Part shown: piece by piece, positions 50,621 to 59,288 of the stretch
How positions within the stretch are numbered: position 1 is the stretch's first letter
Layout: each line of letters starts with the position of its first letter
Assembly (NCBI RefSeq): GCF_030406325.1
Contig: NZ_JAUEQY010000017.1
Coordinates: 166,678-230,677, forward strand
Source: Actinomadura sp. DC4
Lineage (GTDB): Bacteria > Actinomycetota > Actinomycetes > Streptosporangiales > Streptosporangiaceae
Length of the DNA: 64,000 nucleotides
Direction of reading: 5' to 3'
The notes under the pieces: model-generated
What the model saw: the letters and a program-made list of their open reading frames with translations, nothing else
Told to the model about the DNA's origin: nothing
Database searches by the model: none
Translations under genes and position numbers: made by a program

Positions 50621-51648
50621 GAGCGTCCCGCCCTTCGCAGCCGCGCGAGATGGACGTTGAGGATCATCGAGATGAGGATCGCCGCGCCCAGGATGATGTT
50701 GAACGGGTTGGCGCTGATGCCGATCAGGTTGAAGCCGTTCTGCAGCTCGGCGAGCACGAGCGCGCCGAGGAGCGCGCCGATCACGGTGCCCGAGCCGCCG
50801 GCCAGGGCGGTACCGCCGATGACGGCGGCCGACACGGCGGTGAACATCGCGCCGGTGCCGCCGGAGCTGGGGTCGATCGTGCTGGTGCGGAACGCCTCCA
50901 GGATGCCGGCGAACGCCGCGAGGCCGCCGGTCACCATGAAGTTGCCGACCTTGATCCGGGCGACCTTGATGCCGGCCTCGCTCGCGCCGAGCAGGTTGCC
51001 GCCGACCGCGACCGTGTGCAGCCCCCACCGGGTGCGGATCAGCACCAGGTGGAAGACCGCGACGATCGCCACGCACCAGATGAGCTCGGACCAGTCCGCG
51101 TGCCCGAACCAGCCCGCCAGGCCCTGCGCGGCGGGCGGGATCTCCGCCGGGTAGGCGTGCGAGGTCGTCAGCGTGATGCCCTGCACCAGGAACAGCGTGC
51201 CGAGCGTCGTGACGAACGAGGGCACCCGCAACAGCACCGTAACCAGCCCGTTGACCGCGCCGAGCGCGGCGCCGGCCAGCACCGCCACGACGATCGCCAG
51301 GATCGGGTACATGCCGTAGTAGTCGACGAAGTAGTGCATGAGGAACGGCGCGAGGGTGAAGACCATGCCCGCGGACAGGTCGATCTCGCCGCTCACCAGC
51401 AGCAGCACCTCCCCGACCGCCACGATCGCGTACGGCGCGGTGCCCTGGGAGATGTTGACCAGGTTGTCGTGGCTGAGGAACGCGGACCGCGAGGTCTGGA
51501 AGTAGATCAGCAGCGCGATCGCCACGACGAGGATCGTCGCCTCGCGGCGGCGCAGGAACGCGTCCGCCGCCCGGCCGAGGGCCCGGGGGCGGCGTGGTCC
51601 GGGCGCCGGCGCCTCCGGGGCCTCGGCCTCGTTGACGGCGCCGCTCAT
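50617..51648 (-). CDS. Sugar ABC transporter permease (RbsC family)
   Basis: 343 residues with about nine membrane helices. GEVLLLVSGEIDLSAGMVF and VPSFVTTLGTLFLVQGITL, then GGNLLGASEAGIKVARIK, are RbsC/FrcB-type signatures. It shares the last base of the binding protein stop (TGATG). Confidence 0.92.
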   Translation of the reverse strand: MSGAVNEAEAPEAPAPGPRRPRALGRAADAFLRRREATILVVAIALLIYFQTSRSAFLSHDNLVNISQGTAPYAIVAVGEVLLLVSGEIDLSAGMVFTLAPFLMHYFVDYYGMYPILAIVVAVLAGAALGAVNGLVTVLLRVPSFVTTLGTLFLVQGITLTTSHAYPAEIPPAAQGLAGWFGHADWSELIWCVAIVAVFHLVLIRTRWGLHTVAVGGNLLGASEAGIKVARIKVGNFMVTGGLAAFAGILEAFRTSTIDPSSGGTGAMFTAVSAAVIGGTALAGGSGTVIGALLGALVLAELQNGFNLIGISANPFNIILGAAILISMILNVHLARLRRAGRS

Positions 51649-52787
51649 CACTTGTGGGCGATCGGGCCGGAGTGGTTCAGAAGCTGCTGTTTGGTGCTCG
51701 ACCCCTCGAAGCGGGTCTTGGTCGCCAGGTAGGGCTGGACGTTGTCCTTGGTGACGAACAGCAGGCCCGTGTTGGTCTCCGAGGGCGCCGCGAGCCCGCC
51801 GGAGAGCTTGTAGAGGTACAGGTAGAGCACGGGCAGGAAGCCCTGGAGGTAGGGCTGCTGGTCGATGGTGAAGTCCAGGCTGCCCGCCTGGATCGCGGTG
51901 AGGGTGGCGGGGTTGAGGTCGAAGCCGCCCGCGGCCACGCCCTTCTGCTTCAGCCCGTACTTGGCCACGACCTTGCCGACGTTCTCGGTGGAGCCGGCGT
52001 CGACGGCGAACATGCCCTTGACGTTCTTGTGGCCCTGGGCGTACGCGTCGATCGTGGACAGTTCCTTGGGCAGCTCGGCGCCGCTGGCGACCGCGGTGAA
52101 ATTGATCGGCTTGCCGGACGCCTTGATCGCGTCCTTGGCGCCGTCGATGCGCGGCTGGATGTTGAGGGACCCGGGTGTGGCGATGAACCCGACCGCGTCT
52201 CCGCCCTGCATGAGCGAGGAGATGCGCTGGCCGAGCTGGTAGCCGGAGGTGTACAGGTCCTGGCCGATGTAGGCGAGCCGGTTGGTGCCCGGGTCGCCCT
52301 TGGCGCCGTCGGCGTTGTAGGACACGACCGGGATGCCGGCGTCCAGGGCCTTGTCGACCGGCGCGCGGAACGCCGTCTTGTCCACGACCGCGACCGCGAT
52401 GCCGTCGGCCTTCGCCGAGATCGCGGAGTTCAGCGAGTTGATCATCTGCGGGACGACGGAGTCCTGGGACCCGGTCCACTGGAAGTCACAACCCAGCAGC
52501 GCGCACGCGTCCCGGGCGCCGTACTGGGTCGGGGTGAAGAACGGGTTGGTCGTCACGTGGTTGACGAACACGAACTTCCACTTCGGCGTCGAGGGGAAGG
52601 CGCCCACACCGCCCTTGGCCGCCGAGCCGGCGTCCTTCTTGTTGTCCGAGGAGCACGCGGCCAGCAGTGCCGAGGCCGCCGCGGCGGCGCTCACCATGCC
52701 GGCGCCGCCGAGGAGCCGGCGTCGCGTCGCGCCCTCGATGCCGAGCGTGTCGATGGCCTCTTCGACCTTGGGGTGGACATTCGTCAT
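51648..52787 (-). CDS. Ribose-type sugar-binding lipoprotein
   Basis: 379 residues from ATG 52787 with GGAGG 6 bases upstream. The N-terminal region RRRLLGGAG then ALLAACS is a Tat-type signal followed by a lipobox. The mature part is a type I periplasmic-binding fold (WKFVFVNHVTTNPFF, ADGIAVAVVDKTAF, GIPVVSYNADG). First gene of the ABC-ALDH operon. Confidence 0.9.
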   Translation of the reverse strand: MTNVHPKVEEAIDTLGIEGATRRRLLGGAGMVSAAAAASALLAACSSDNKKDAGSAAKGGVGAFPSTPKWKFVFVNHVTTNPFFTPTQYGARDACALLGCDFQWTGSQDSVVPQMINSLNSAISAKADGIAVAVVDKTAFRAPVDKALDAGIPVVSYNADGAKGDPGTNRLAYIGQDLYTSGYQLGQRISSLMQGGDAVGFIATPGSLNIQPRIDGAKDAIKASGKPINFTAVASGAELPKELSTIDAYAQGHKNVKGMFAVDAGSTENVGKVVAKYGLKQKGVAAGGFDLNPATLTAIQAGSLDFTIDQQPYLQGFLPVLYLYLYKLSGGLAAPSETNTGLLFVTKDNVQPYLATKTRFEGSSTKQQLLNHSGPIAHK

Positions 52788-52878
52788 CGCAGCCTCCGGA
52801 ATCAACGGCGGAATCAATGGCGGGATCAGTCGGCCGCGTACGCACGGCCTTCCCCCCGCCGCCCCGATCCAGGCGGTC

Positions 52879-52903
52879 GTTCGATATTTCGAATGGCGTT
52901 CGA
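52879..52903. promoter_or_regulatory. Operator-like repeat upstream of the ABC operon
   Basis: gttcgatatttcgaatgg followed by cgttcga. The same core, TTCGANATTTCGAATG, is found before the U32-like gene (53907-53931). The inner part (TTCGA..TTTCGAA) is palindromic, the usual form of IclR-family sites; iclR lies 1.2 kb away. Confidence 0.65.
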
Positions 52904-52954
52904 CGTATCTGCCGCTTGACGCTAAATTGCGGCGATTGGCGTGTCAAGAAGGGT

Positions 52955-53896
52955 TTACGAAGACCCAGGCGGCAGCAGGTCCGAGGTGGCGCTCTCGGCC
53001 GCGTCCGCGTAGTAACGCCGCAGCATCGCCACCCCGATGGCCGCGCGCCGCACGCGCTCCTGCGCCGTCGCCACCGCCACGGCCTCCAGGTGCCGGCCGG
53101 AGGGGTAGATGCCCGGCGCGTTGCGGACCGTGAACTTCAGGTGGATGGGCGCGGCGACCCGTACGAGGCCGGGGACCTCGTAGTAGCGGACCGTCCCCCC
53201 GAAGTCGTCGGCGCCCTCGACGTAGACGTCCAAGGGGACGGCCACCGCGGCACGTACGGCGGCGATCTGGGCGAGGGTCAGGTCGATGGGCAGGTTGATC
53301 GTCGTTACGCCGAGGTCCTCCAGCAGCCGCGCGGTCGCCGGGTTGGCGGCCGGCAACGACACCGAGGACTTCAGGATGAGGTTCTCGGGCAGGTCACCGG
53401 TGCGTTTCATCCGGCCGAGCACCCAGAGCTGGCCGACGTCGGCGACCAGGACGCTGCGCAGGCCGAGTCCGACCGCCCGCACGACGTCCTCGATGCCGTA
53501 CACGAGCTGGTCGGCGCCCCGCAGCGCGCCCGCGGCGACCGCGCCCGAGGAGGCGGTCACCTGGACGCCGACGTCCCACGAGGCGCGCGGCCCGACGAAG
53601 AGACAGACCTCGATGTCGTGCTCGGCGCCGAGGGCGACCATCTCGGTGATCTCGGCGTCGGTCTGCAGCATGATGCCGCTGCCCTGGCTGATCCGGTGGA
53701 CGCGCACGCCCTGCTCGCGGGCGGCGGCGATGACGGCGCGGAAGGCGGCCGGCCCCTCGACCGAGGGGATCTCCACCCGGAACTGCCCGCCGTCGGGAAA
53801 GCGCCGGGCCGAGACCGGCAGGTCGCCCAGGTCTCGCTCCGGCAGGCCCAGAGAGGACAGGTAGCGCCGGGTCCTCCCCATCGGGTCGTCGGTCAT
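52955..53896 (-). CDS. Peptidase U32-like TIM-barrel protein
   Basis: 313 residues; AGGAG lies six bases before ATG 53896. Segments FPDGGQFRVEIPSVEGPAAF and VHRISQGSGIMLQ, then LRSVLVADVGQLWVL match the U32-like proteins found beside sugar-acid transport genes. The collagenase-type Cys residues of classical U32 are not obvious. Substrate unknown; shared operator with the ABC operon suggests a common inducer. Confidence 0.7.
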   Translation of the reverse strand: MTDDPMGRTRRYLSSLGLPERDLGDLPVSARRFPDGGQFRVEIPSVEGPAAFRAVIAAAREQGVRVHRISQGSGIMLQTDAEITEMVALGAEHDIEVCLFVGPRASWDVGVQVTASSGAVAAGALRGADQLVYGIEDVVRAVGLGLRSVLVADVGQLWVLGRMKRTGDLPENLILKSSVSLPAANPATARLLEDLGVTTINLPIDLTLAQIAAVRAAVAVPLDVYVEGADDFGGTVRYYEVPGLVRVAAPIHLKFTVRNAPGIYPSGRHLEAVAVATAQERVRRAAIGVAMLRRYYADAAESATSDLLPPGSS

Positions 53897-53906
53897 TGAC
53901 GCTCCT

Positions 53907-53931
53907 GTTCGAGATTTCGAATGCGATTCGG
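53907..53931. promoter_or_regulatory. Operator-like repeat upstream of the U32-like gene
   Basis: gttcgagatttcgaatgc then gattcgg, second copy of the motif at 52879-52903. It lies in the divergent gap between the U32-like gene and iclR, 11 bp from the U32 start, so binding would block transcription. Confidence 0.65.
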
Positions 53932-54093
53932 AAATCTGTCGACACTCGGACGGTAATCGCGGGTTCTGGCACCGTCAACGGTCAAGCCGGACACCGGGGA
54001 CGTGCGCGGGCGTAACCGGTCATTGACACGGCGGGCGGCCGGTGCCTACGCTGCGCCCGGGATTTCGCACAGCGTTCGGCGGGGTGGTCATCG

Positions 54094-54867
54094 ATGGGAC
54101 GTGCGGTGCCGGCCGTCACACGTGCGCTCGACATCCTCGAGCTGTTCCTCGACCGCCCCAGCCTGTCCGCCCCGGAGATCACCGAGAGCCTCGGCCTGCC
54201 CCGTACGACCGTCCACGAGCTGGTCACGACCCTCGCCGACCGCTCCTACCTCATCCCCACGCCCGGCCAGCCGACGCGTTACCGGCTCGGCATGCGGCTG
54301 TTCCAGCTCGGCAGCGTCTTCGCCGACCAGCTCGACCTGGCCCACGAGTCCCGCGAGACCGCCCAGCGGGTCGCCGCCGCGTGCGACGAGACCGTGCACG
54401 TCGCCGTCCTCGACGGCGCCGACGTCGTCTACGTCGCCAAGGTCGACAGCACCCACCCGGTGCGCATGGTCTCGGCGGTCGGCCGCCGGCTGCCCGCCAA
54501 CTGCACCGGCGTGGGCAAGATGCTGCTGTCCGGGCTCACCCCGGACGGCCTGGACGCCCGCTGCCCGCGCGACCGCGAGCTGCCCGGCATGACGCCGCAC
54601 AGCATCACCTCCCCCGCCCGGCTGCGCGCGCACCTGGAGGAGATCCGCGCCGCCGGGCTCTCCTACGACGAGTGCGAGTCCAACGAGGCGGTCTTCTGCG
54701 TCGCCGCGCCCATCCACGACCACACCGGCGACATGGTCGCCGCGATGAGCGTCTCGGCCCCGAGCCTGCGCTGGAACGCCGCGCGCCGCGAGGAGTGGAG
54801 CGCGCTCATCCGCGACGGCGCCGCCGAGCTGTCCCAGCGCCTCGGCCACCGCCCACCAGCCACCTGA
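54094..54867 (+). CDS. IclR-family transcriptional regulator
   Basis: 257 residues with an N-terminal winged helix (AVTRALDILELFLDRPSLSAPEITESLGLPRTTVHELVTTL) and effector domain (VHVAVLDGADVVYVAKVDS, CTGVGKMLLSGL). Divergent from the U32-like gene and probably the regulator of both it and the ABC-ALDH operon via the TTCGA motif. Confidence 0.92.
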   Translation: MGRAVPAVTRALDILELFLDRPSLSAPEITESLGLPRTTVHELVTTLADRSYLIPTPGQPTRYRLGMRLFQLGSVFADQLDLAHESRETAQRVAAACDETVHVAVLDGADVVYVAKVDSTHPVRMVSAVGRRLPANCTGVGKMLLSGLTPDGLDARCPRDRELPGMTPHSITSPARLRAHLEEIRAAGLSYDECESNEAVFCVAAPIHDHTGDMVAAMSVSAPSLRWNAARREEWSALIRDGAAELSQRLGHRPPAT

Positions 54868-55071
54868 CCGGTCACGCCGGTACACGGACACCCGGACGCG
54901 CATCGCGGACGGCCCGCGGTTCCCCCACCGGTGGTGCGGCACGAAGATGAGCGGCACCGGAACGGAGCTGGACCGGCTTACGGCGGGGCGTCGCACTCAT
55001 CAGATGGGGTTCCGGGGTCTCTTCCGGTCCGGGTCGGGCCGGTGTGGCAGGAGGCCGGCGTAACGGCGGGG

Positions 55072-55085
55072 ACTCATCGATGAGT
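55072..55085. promoter_or_regulatory. Perfect palindrome ACTCATCGATGAGT before the FCD remnant
   Basis: A 14-bp perfect palindrome in the 54868-55112 gap, of the CATCGATG form expected for a GntR/FadR-type operator. It lies 28 bp before the start of the regulator remnant whose own DNA-binding domain is deleted. Confidence 0.6.
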
Positions 55086-55112
55086 GATTGCGGACCTCGC
55101 TGACCGTCCTGC

Positions 55113-55609
55113 ATGCTGGGGCACGTGCAGAAGACCGAGGCCGTCGTGGCGCGCCTCGAGGAGCTCGTGTTCAGCGCGCTCTCGACCTGCTGGACGTACG
55201 GCGGGCGCTCAAGGTGCACATCGCCTCCCTGGCCGCGGCCGGCCACGGCCGCGCCGCAATCAGCGTGATGGAGACCGCGCTCACCACCATGCGCGACGCC
55301 GCCGAGCAGGGCCCGGACGCGATCCACGACGCCGACGTCCGCTTCCACGAAGGGCTCGCGGCCGCGTCGGGCAACCAGATGCTCAGCTTCCTCATCGAGG
55401 CCATGGAGGGCCCGCTGCACGCCGGCCGGATGCGCAGCCTGCGAGGGCACCTCGCCCGCGGCGGCACCGTCGAGGACGTCATCGACCAGCACGCCCGCAT
55501 CCTCGAACGCGTCAAGGCCCGCGACCCCGCCGGCGCCGCGGCCGCCATGAGCGACCACCTCGAACAGACGGCGCGTGACCTGCACGCCGCGCTGATGCCC
55601 GAAATCTGA
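55113..55609 (+). pseudogene. GntR/FCD-family regulator with its winged-helix domain deleted
   Basis: ATG 55113 begins with VQKTEAVVARLEELVFS, the start of a FadR-like regulator, but the sequence then jumps, out of frame, to RALDLLDVRRALKVHIASLA, the first helix of the FCD ligand domain, which continues normally to the end (DADVRFHEGLAAASGN, DQHARILERV, MSDHLEQTARDL). About 60-70 residues with the helix-turn-helix are missing at the junction near 55170. The FCD metal residues Asp/His are kept. Confidence 0.78.
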
Positions 55610-55630
55610 TCTCCCCGGCAGGAGGCCCGT

Positions 55631-56371
55631 GTGCGCATCACCGGACTGTCCACCCACGTCGTCGGAACCCCGTGGCGCAACCTCACCTACGTCCAGGTGC
55701 ACACCGACGAGGGCTTAAGCGGTGTCGGTGAGGCGTGGATGCTGAACCACACCGACGCGCTCATCGGCTACCAGGCGCTGAAGTTCGACCCGTTCGGCAG
55801 CGGCACGATGGAACTGGACCACACCGAGACGATGCGCTCGGTCAGCCTCGTCGAGGCCGTACGCGACGCCATCGGCGAGGAGACCGAGCTGCTCATCGAG
55901 ATGCACGGCCGGTTCTCCCCCGCCACCGCCATCCGGCTCGCCGGCCTGCTCACGCCGTTCAAACCCAGCTGGATCGAGGAACCCTGCCCTCCGGAGAACC
56001 TCAAGGCCCTCGCCAAGGTCTCCGCCCACACCGACCTGCCCATCGCCACCGGCGAACGCATCCACGACCGCATCGAATTCCGCGAACTGTTCGAACTCCA
56101 GGCCGCCGACGTCATCCAGCCCGACATCTCCCACATCGGCGGCATCACCGAAACCCGCAAACTCGCCGCCACCGCCGAGACCCACTACGCCATGATCGCC
56201 CCCCACAACGTCGGCGGCCACTTCACCCTGCCGGACGCTCCCGGCCTCGGCATCGAACTCGACGTCGAGGCGCGCGCGGAGTTCCCCCGCCAGCGCGCCA
56301 ACTTCGACCTGTTCGCCGACAACTGGCAGCTGCGCGACCCCGAGCGCACCGGACCGGGCGGCCCGGCGTGA
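55631..56371 (+). pseudogene. Enolase-superfamily sugar-acid dehydratase with internal deletions
   Basis: Reads as one frame of 246 residues from GTG 55631 (GGAGG upstream), but family members (mandelate racemase/galactonate dehydratase type) have about 380-400. The N-terminal strand block (VGTPWRNLTYVQVHTDEGLSGVGEAWMLNHTDALIGY) joins directly to QALKFDPFGSG, omitting about 100 residues of the capping domain and first barrel strands; later APHNVGG joins directly to HFTLPDAPGLG, omitting another 40-50. Metal ligands (EMHGRF, IEEP, TGER) survive. Probably inactive. Confidence 0.75.
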
Positions 56372-57369
56372 CCCGCTCGCTCCTCGTCCGCGCCCCCGGC
56401 GCGTACTCCCTCGTGACCGGTGACCCACCCGACCCCGGCGCGGGCGAGGTCGTGGTCGGCGTGGCGGCGGCGGGCATCTGCGGCAGCGACCGCGAGCTGG
56501 TCGAGGGCACGAGGCCCGCGGCGTTCGCCCGCTATCCGATCGTCCCGGGCCACGAGTGGTCCGGGGTCGTCACCGCGGCCGGGCCGGGAGTGGACCCGGA
56601 CCTCGTGGGGCGGCCGGTGGCCGGCGAGGGGTTCGGCAACTGCCAGGTGTGCGACCGGTGCCGCGAGGGCGCGGCGAACCTGTGCTCGGCCGGCTACGAC
56701 GAGACCGGGTTCACCCGCGCGGGGGCGTTCGCGGACTCCCTGGTGCTGCCCGCGCGGCTGCTGCACGTCCTGCCCGGCGACGCCGACCTGCGCGCCGCCG
56801 CGCTCCTCGAACCCGCTTCGGTGGCCGCCGCGGCCGTCCTGACCGCCCGCGTGGAGCCCGGCGAGCGGGTCGCGGTGGTCGGCGCGGGCACGCTCGGCGC
56901 GCTGTGCCTGCAACTGCTGCGGCTGCGCTCCCCCGTCGAGCTGGCCGCCGCCGACCCGCGAGCCGGCCGTACGGCCGTCGCCCTGGCCTGCGGCGCGACC
57001 CACGCCGGGGCCGGGCCGCTCGAATCCGGCGCCTACGACGTCGTGATCGAGACGGCCGGGGTGGCCGGCAGCGCCGCGGCGGCGATCGCGCTGGCGCGCC
57101 GGGGCGGCCGGGTCGTGCTGACGGGCATCCCCGGCGAGGACGACGCCGGGACGGGCGCCGCGGTGATCGTCGGCGGGCAGCTCACCGTCTCGGGCGTGTT
57201 CGGCGCGTCACCGTCGGCCTGGACTCACGCCGTACGGCTGTTCGCCGCCGGCCTGCTCGACCTGGGCTCCCTGGTCACCCACGAGCTCGGACTGGAGGAG
57301 TTCGGCCGGGCGATGGAGCTGCTGCGCGGCTCACGCGACGACGTCGGGAAGATCCTCCTGCGCCCCTGA
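56368..57369 (+). CDS. Zinc-dependent alcohol/polyol dehydrogenase (MDR family)
   Basis: 333 residues, GTG overlapping the preceding TGA. Catalytic zinc: CGSDRE and GHEWSG; structural zinc: four Cys in CQVCDRCREGAANLC; Rossmann motif VVGAGTLGALCLQLL. Fits oxidation of a sugar acid or polyol in the neighbouring catabolic set. Its 3' end overlaps the antisense pseudogene by 39 bp. Confidence 0.9.
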   Translation: MTRSLLVRAPGAYSLVTGDPPDPGAGEVVVGVAAAGICGSDRELVEGTRPAAFARYPIVPGHEWSGVVTAAGPGVDPDLVGRPVAGEGFGNCQVCDRCREGAANLCSAGYDETGFTRAGAFADSLVLPARLLHVLPGDADLRAAALLEPASVAAAAVLTARVEPGERVAVVGAGTLGALCLQLLRLRSPVELAAADPRAGRTAVALACGATHAGAGPLESGAYDVVIETAGVAGSAAAAIALARRGGRVVLTGIPGEDDAGTGAAVIVGGQLTVSGVFGASPSAWTHAVRLFAAGLLDLGSLVTHELGLEEFGRAMELLRGSRDDVGKILLRP

Positions 57370-58406
57370 GCCCCGGCCGTGGAACCCGGCGACGGCGCGG
57401 AAGGACTCCTTCGGCTCCCACGTCATGTCCGGGTAGGTCCTCCCGCGGCCGGACTCGTAGGTCTTGACCAGGCTCAGCGCCCCCATGTCGAGGTCGTGCC
57501 GCGGGTCCGGGGTGTGGGGGGACAGCTGCTCGGCGAAGGTGCAGACGAACGCGCCGTCGACTCCGGCGGCGTCGAGGATCTCCAGGTCCTCGACGATCCG
57601 CCGGGCCTGCAGCGGCTCGTCCCGTACGTGGTCGCCCTTCGTCAGCCGGGGGCGGATGAGACGGCCGGCGAGCGGGACCTGGTGGAGCGCCGCCGTCCTC
57701 CAGTCCGTGATCCCGGTGCCCAGGTCGCCGTCGCTGTCGGCCCCGCGGTAGGTGCGCATGCCGGACTCGGTGACGACGACGGGCTTGCCCTGGGCGAGGA
57801 GGCGCTGGAGCACGCCGAGGTGGTGCGGCGCGGACCGGGAGTCGCGGTAGTGGTCGACGCCGATGATGTCGAACCGGTCCCAGTCGACCCGCTCGAAGGG
57901 CAGCGAGGCGTACGTGACCGGGCCGCCGAACACGCGCCTGGTGTCCTGGCTCGCGCGCGTCAGGAACGCCTCCAGCGGCGCGTGGTGCCGGCCGGCCCGG
58001 ATCTCGCCACGGAGGTTCGCGAGCCGGCGGCGGAACGTCCGGGCCCGCGACGATGCCGCGCATGAAGAGGGTGGACTCGGTGGCCACGCTGAACACCACC
58101 TGGTCCGGTGACCGGCGGCGCAGCCGCTCGGCCTCCCGCGCCGCCTCCGCGATGTGCGCCAGCGTGGTCTCGGGGCCCCTGTCCCACAGCTCGGGCGAGA
58201 ACCAGACCTCCAGGCCGAGGTCCAGGGCGGCCTCGGCGGCGAACGTGAGGCGGCCGAGGTCCCGGCCGCAGATCTTGACCGCGGTGCAGTGCAGGTCGTC
58301 CTTGATGATCTGCAGCTCGCGGCGTACGGCCTCCGGGTCGAAGACGGGACGCCAGTTGACGCCCAGGCACCCGGCCCGCGTCGTAGAGCACGCCCTTGCG
58401 TCTCAT
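57331..58406 (-). pseudogene. TIM-barrel protein gene (glycoside-hydrolase-like) broken by two frameshifts
   Basis: ATG 58406 gives MRRKGVLYDAG, then the frame changes to LGVNWRPVFDPEAVRRELQI ... ICGRDLGRL ... VWFSPELWDRGPE ... FSVATESTLFMRGIVAG, then changes again to FRRRLANLRGEIRAG ... RFDIIGVDHYRD ... VVVTESGMRTYRG ... DGAFVCTF, ending at 57331. Breaks are near 58372 and 58045. The pieces together make about 355 residues of a conserved actinobacterial family sometimes labelled abortive infection protein, with a glycosidase-like fold. Mutation or sequencing error could explain it. Confidence 0.72.
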
Positions 58407-58636
58407 CGCCGGTCCGCTCCGGCCGCGACCATCTTCTGGATCGCCTGGCGGGTCACTCCCAGCTCGCGGGCGAGGTCGGACTGGGAGAAGCCCTCGTCCA
58501 GCAGCTCCTCGATGATCCGCCGCCGCTCGCGGGCCAGCTCCCGCGCGATGCGCGCGTGCTCGATGGCCGAGGCGCGTACCTCCTTCAGCCTGCCGAGGAG
58601 TTCTTCGTGCTGAGGTGTTTCGACGTGTTTGCTCAT
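58403..58636 (-). CDS. Small helix-turn-helix protein
   Basis: 77 residues from ATG 58636. N-terminal coiled helix, then the HTH: ERRRIIEELLDEGFSQSDLARELGVTRQAIQKMV. The stop overlaps the start of the TIM-barrel pseudogene (ATGA), so it was its operon partner. Two tandem operator-like repeats just upstream suggest autoregulation. Confidence 0.8.
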   Translation of the reverse strand: MSKHVETPQHEELLGRLKEVRASAIEHARIARELARERRRIIEELLDEGFSQSDLARELGVTRQAIQKMVAAGADRR

Positions 58637-58646
58637 CCGGCCATGA

Positions 58647-58685
58647 TGACAACCCCCAGTTGTCAATGTCAACCTCCGGTTGTCA
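58647..58685. promoter_or_regulatory. Two tandem inverted-repeat operators
   Basis: tgacaacccccagttgtca (58647-58665) and tgtcaacctccggttgtca (58667-58685) share the form TG(A/T)CAAC-N5-GTTGTCA and are spaced 20 bp, two helical turns, so two dimers could bind side by side. They lie 11 bp before the HTH gene start. Confidence 0.75.
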
Positions 58686-58750
58686 CGCGGCCGGTCCATC
58701 CGGGGGCCGCGCGATCGTCGTAGGGGTAGAGGCGACCGAGGGAGGATGAC

Positions 58751-59278
58751 GTGGACGATGTGGTGACGGGCGTGTTCGCCGAGGTCGAGGTGGTCACCGG
58801 CATGCCGGTCGACCGGGTCTGGTCGCTGGTCACCGACGTCGGGCGTACCGGCGAGTGGAGCCCCGAGTGCGTGTACGCGGCGTGGCTGCCCGGCCAGGGG
58901 GAGGTCCCGTACGCCGGGGCGAGGTTCGGGGCGCGCAACTCCTACGCCGATGGGTTCACCGCCACGGTCGCGTGCGTCGTGATCGAGGCCGTACGCCCGG
59001 AGGTGTTCGCGTGGGTCGTGCTGGACGACGCGCGGGACGCCGAACGGCCGGGGTCGGCCTGGCGGTACGCGCTCGAACCCGCCGGAGACGGCACCCGCGT
59101 CCGGCAGCGCTTCACCCACGGCCCGGGGCTGACCGGCCTGCGCGCCTTCGCCCGGGACCATCCCGGCCGCGCGGCCGAGGCGGTGGAGGGGCGGCTGGCC
59201 GAGCTGCGTGCCAACATGCGCGCCACCCTGCGCGCGATGCTGGACCCGCCGTCCGGTTCGTCGCCGTACAGGACGTAA
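58751..59278 (+). CDS. SRPBCC family protein
   Basis: 175 residues from GTG 58751, SD GGGAGGA upstream. Bet v1-like fold: VEVVTGMPVDRVWSLVTDVGRTGEWSPE and GTRVRQRFTHGPG are typical. Binds a hydrophobic ligand; role unknown. It lies directly before a P450 gene, whose promoter (TAATGT) falls at its 3' end. Confidence 0.82.
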   Translation: MDDVVTGVFAEVEVVTGMPVDRVWSLVTDVGRTGEWSPECVYAAWLPGQGEVPYAGARFGARNSYADGFTATVACVVIEAVRPEVFAWVVLDDARDAERPGSAWRYALEPAGDGTRVRQRFTHGPGLTGLRAFARDHPGRAAEAVEGRLAELRANMRATLRAMLDPPSGSSPYRT

Positions 59279-59288
59279 TGTCGCCTGC

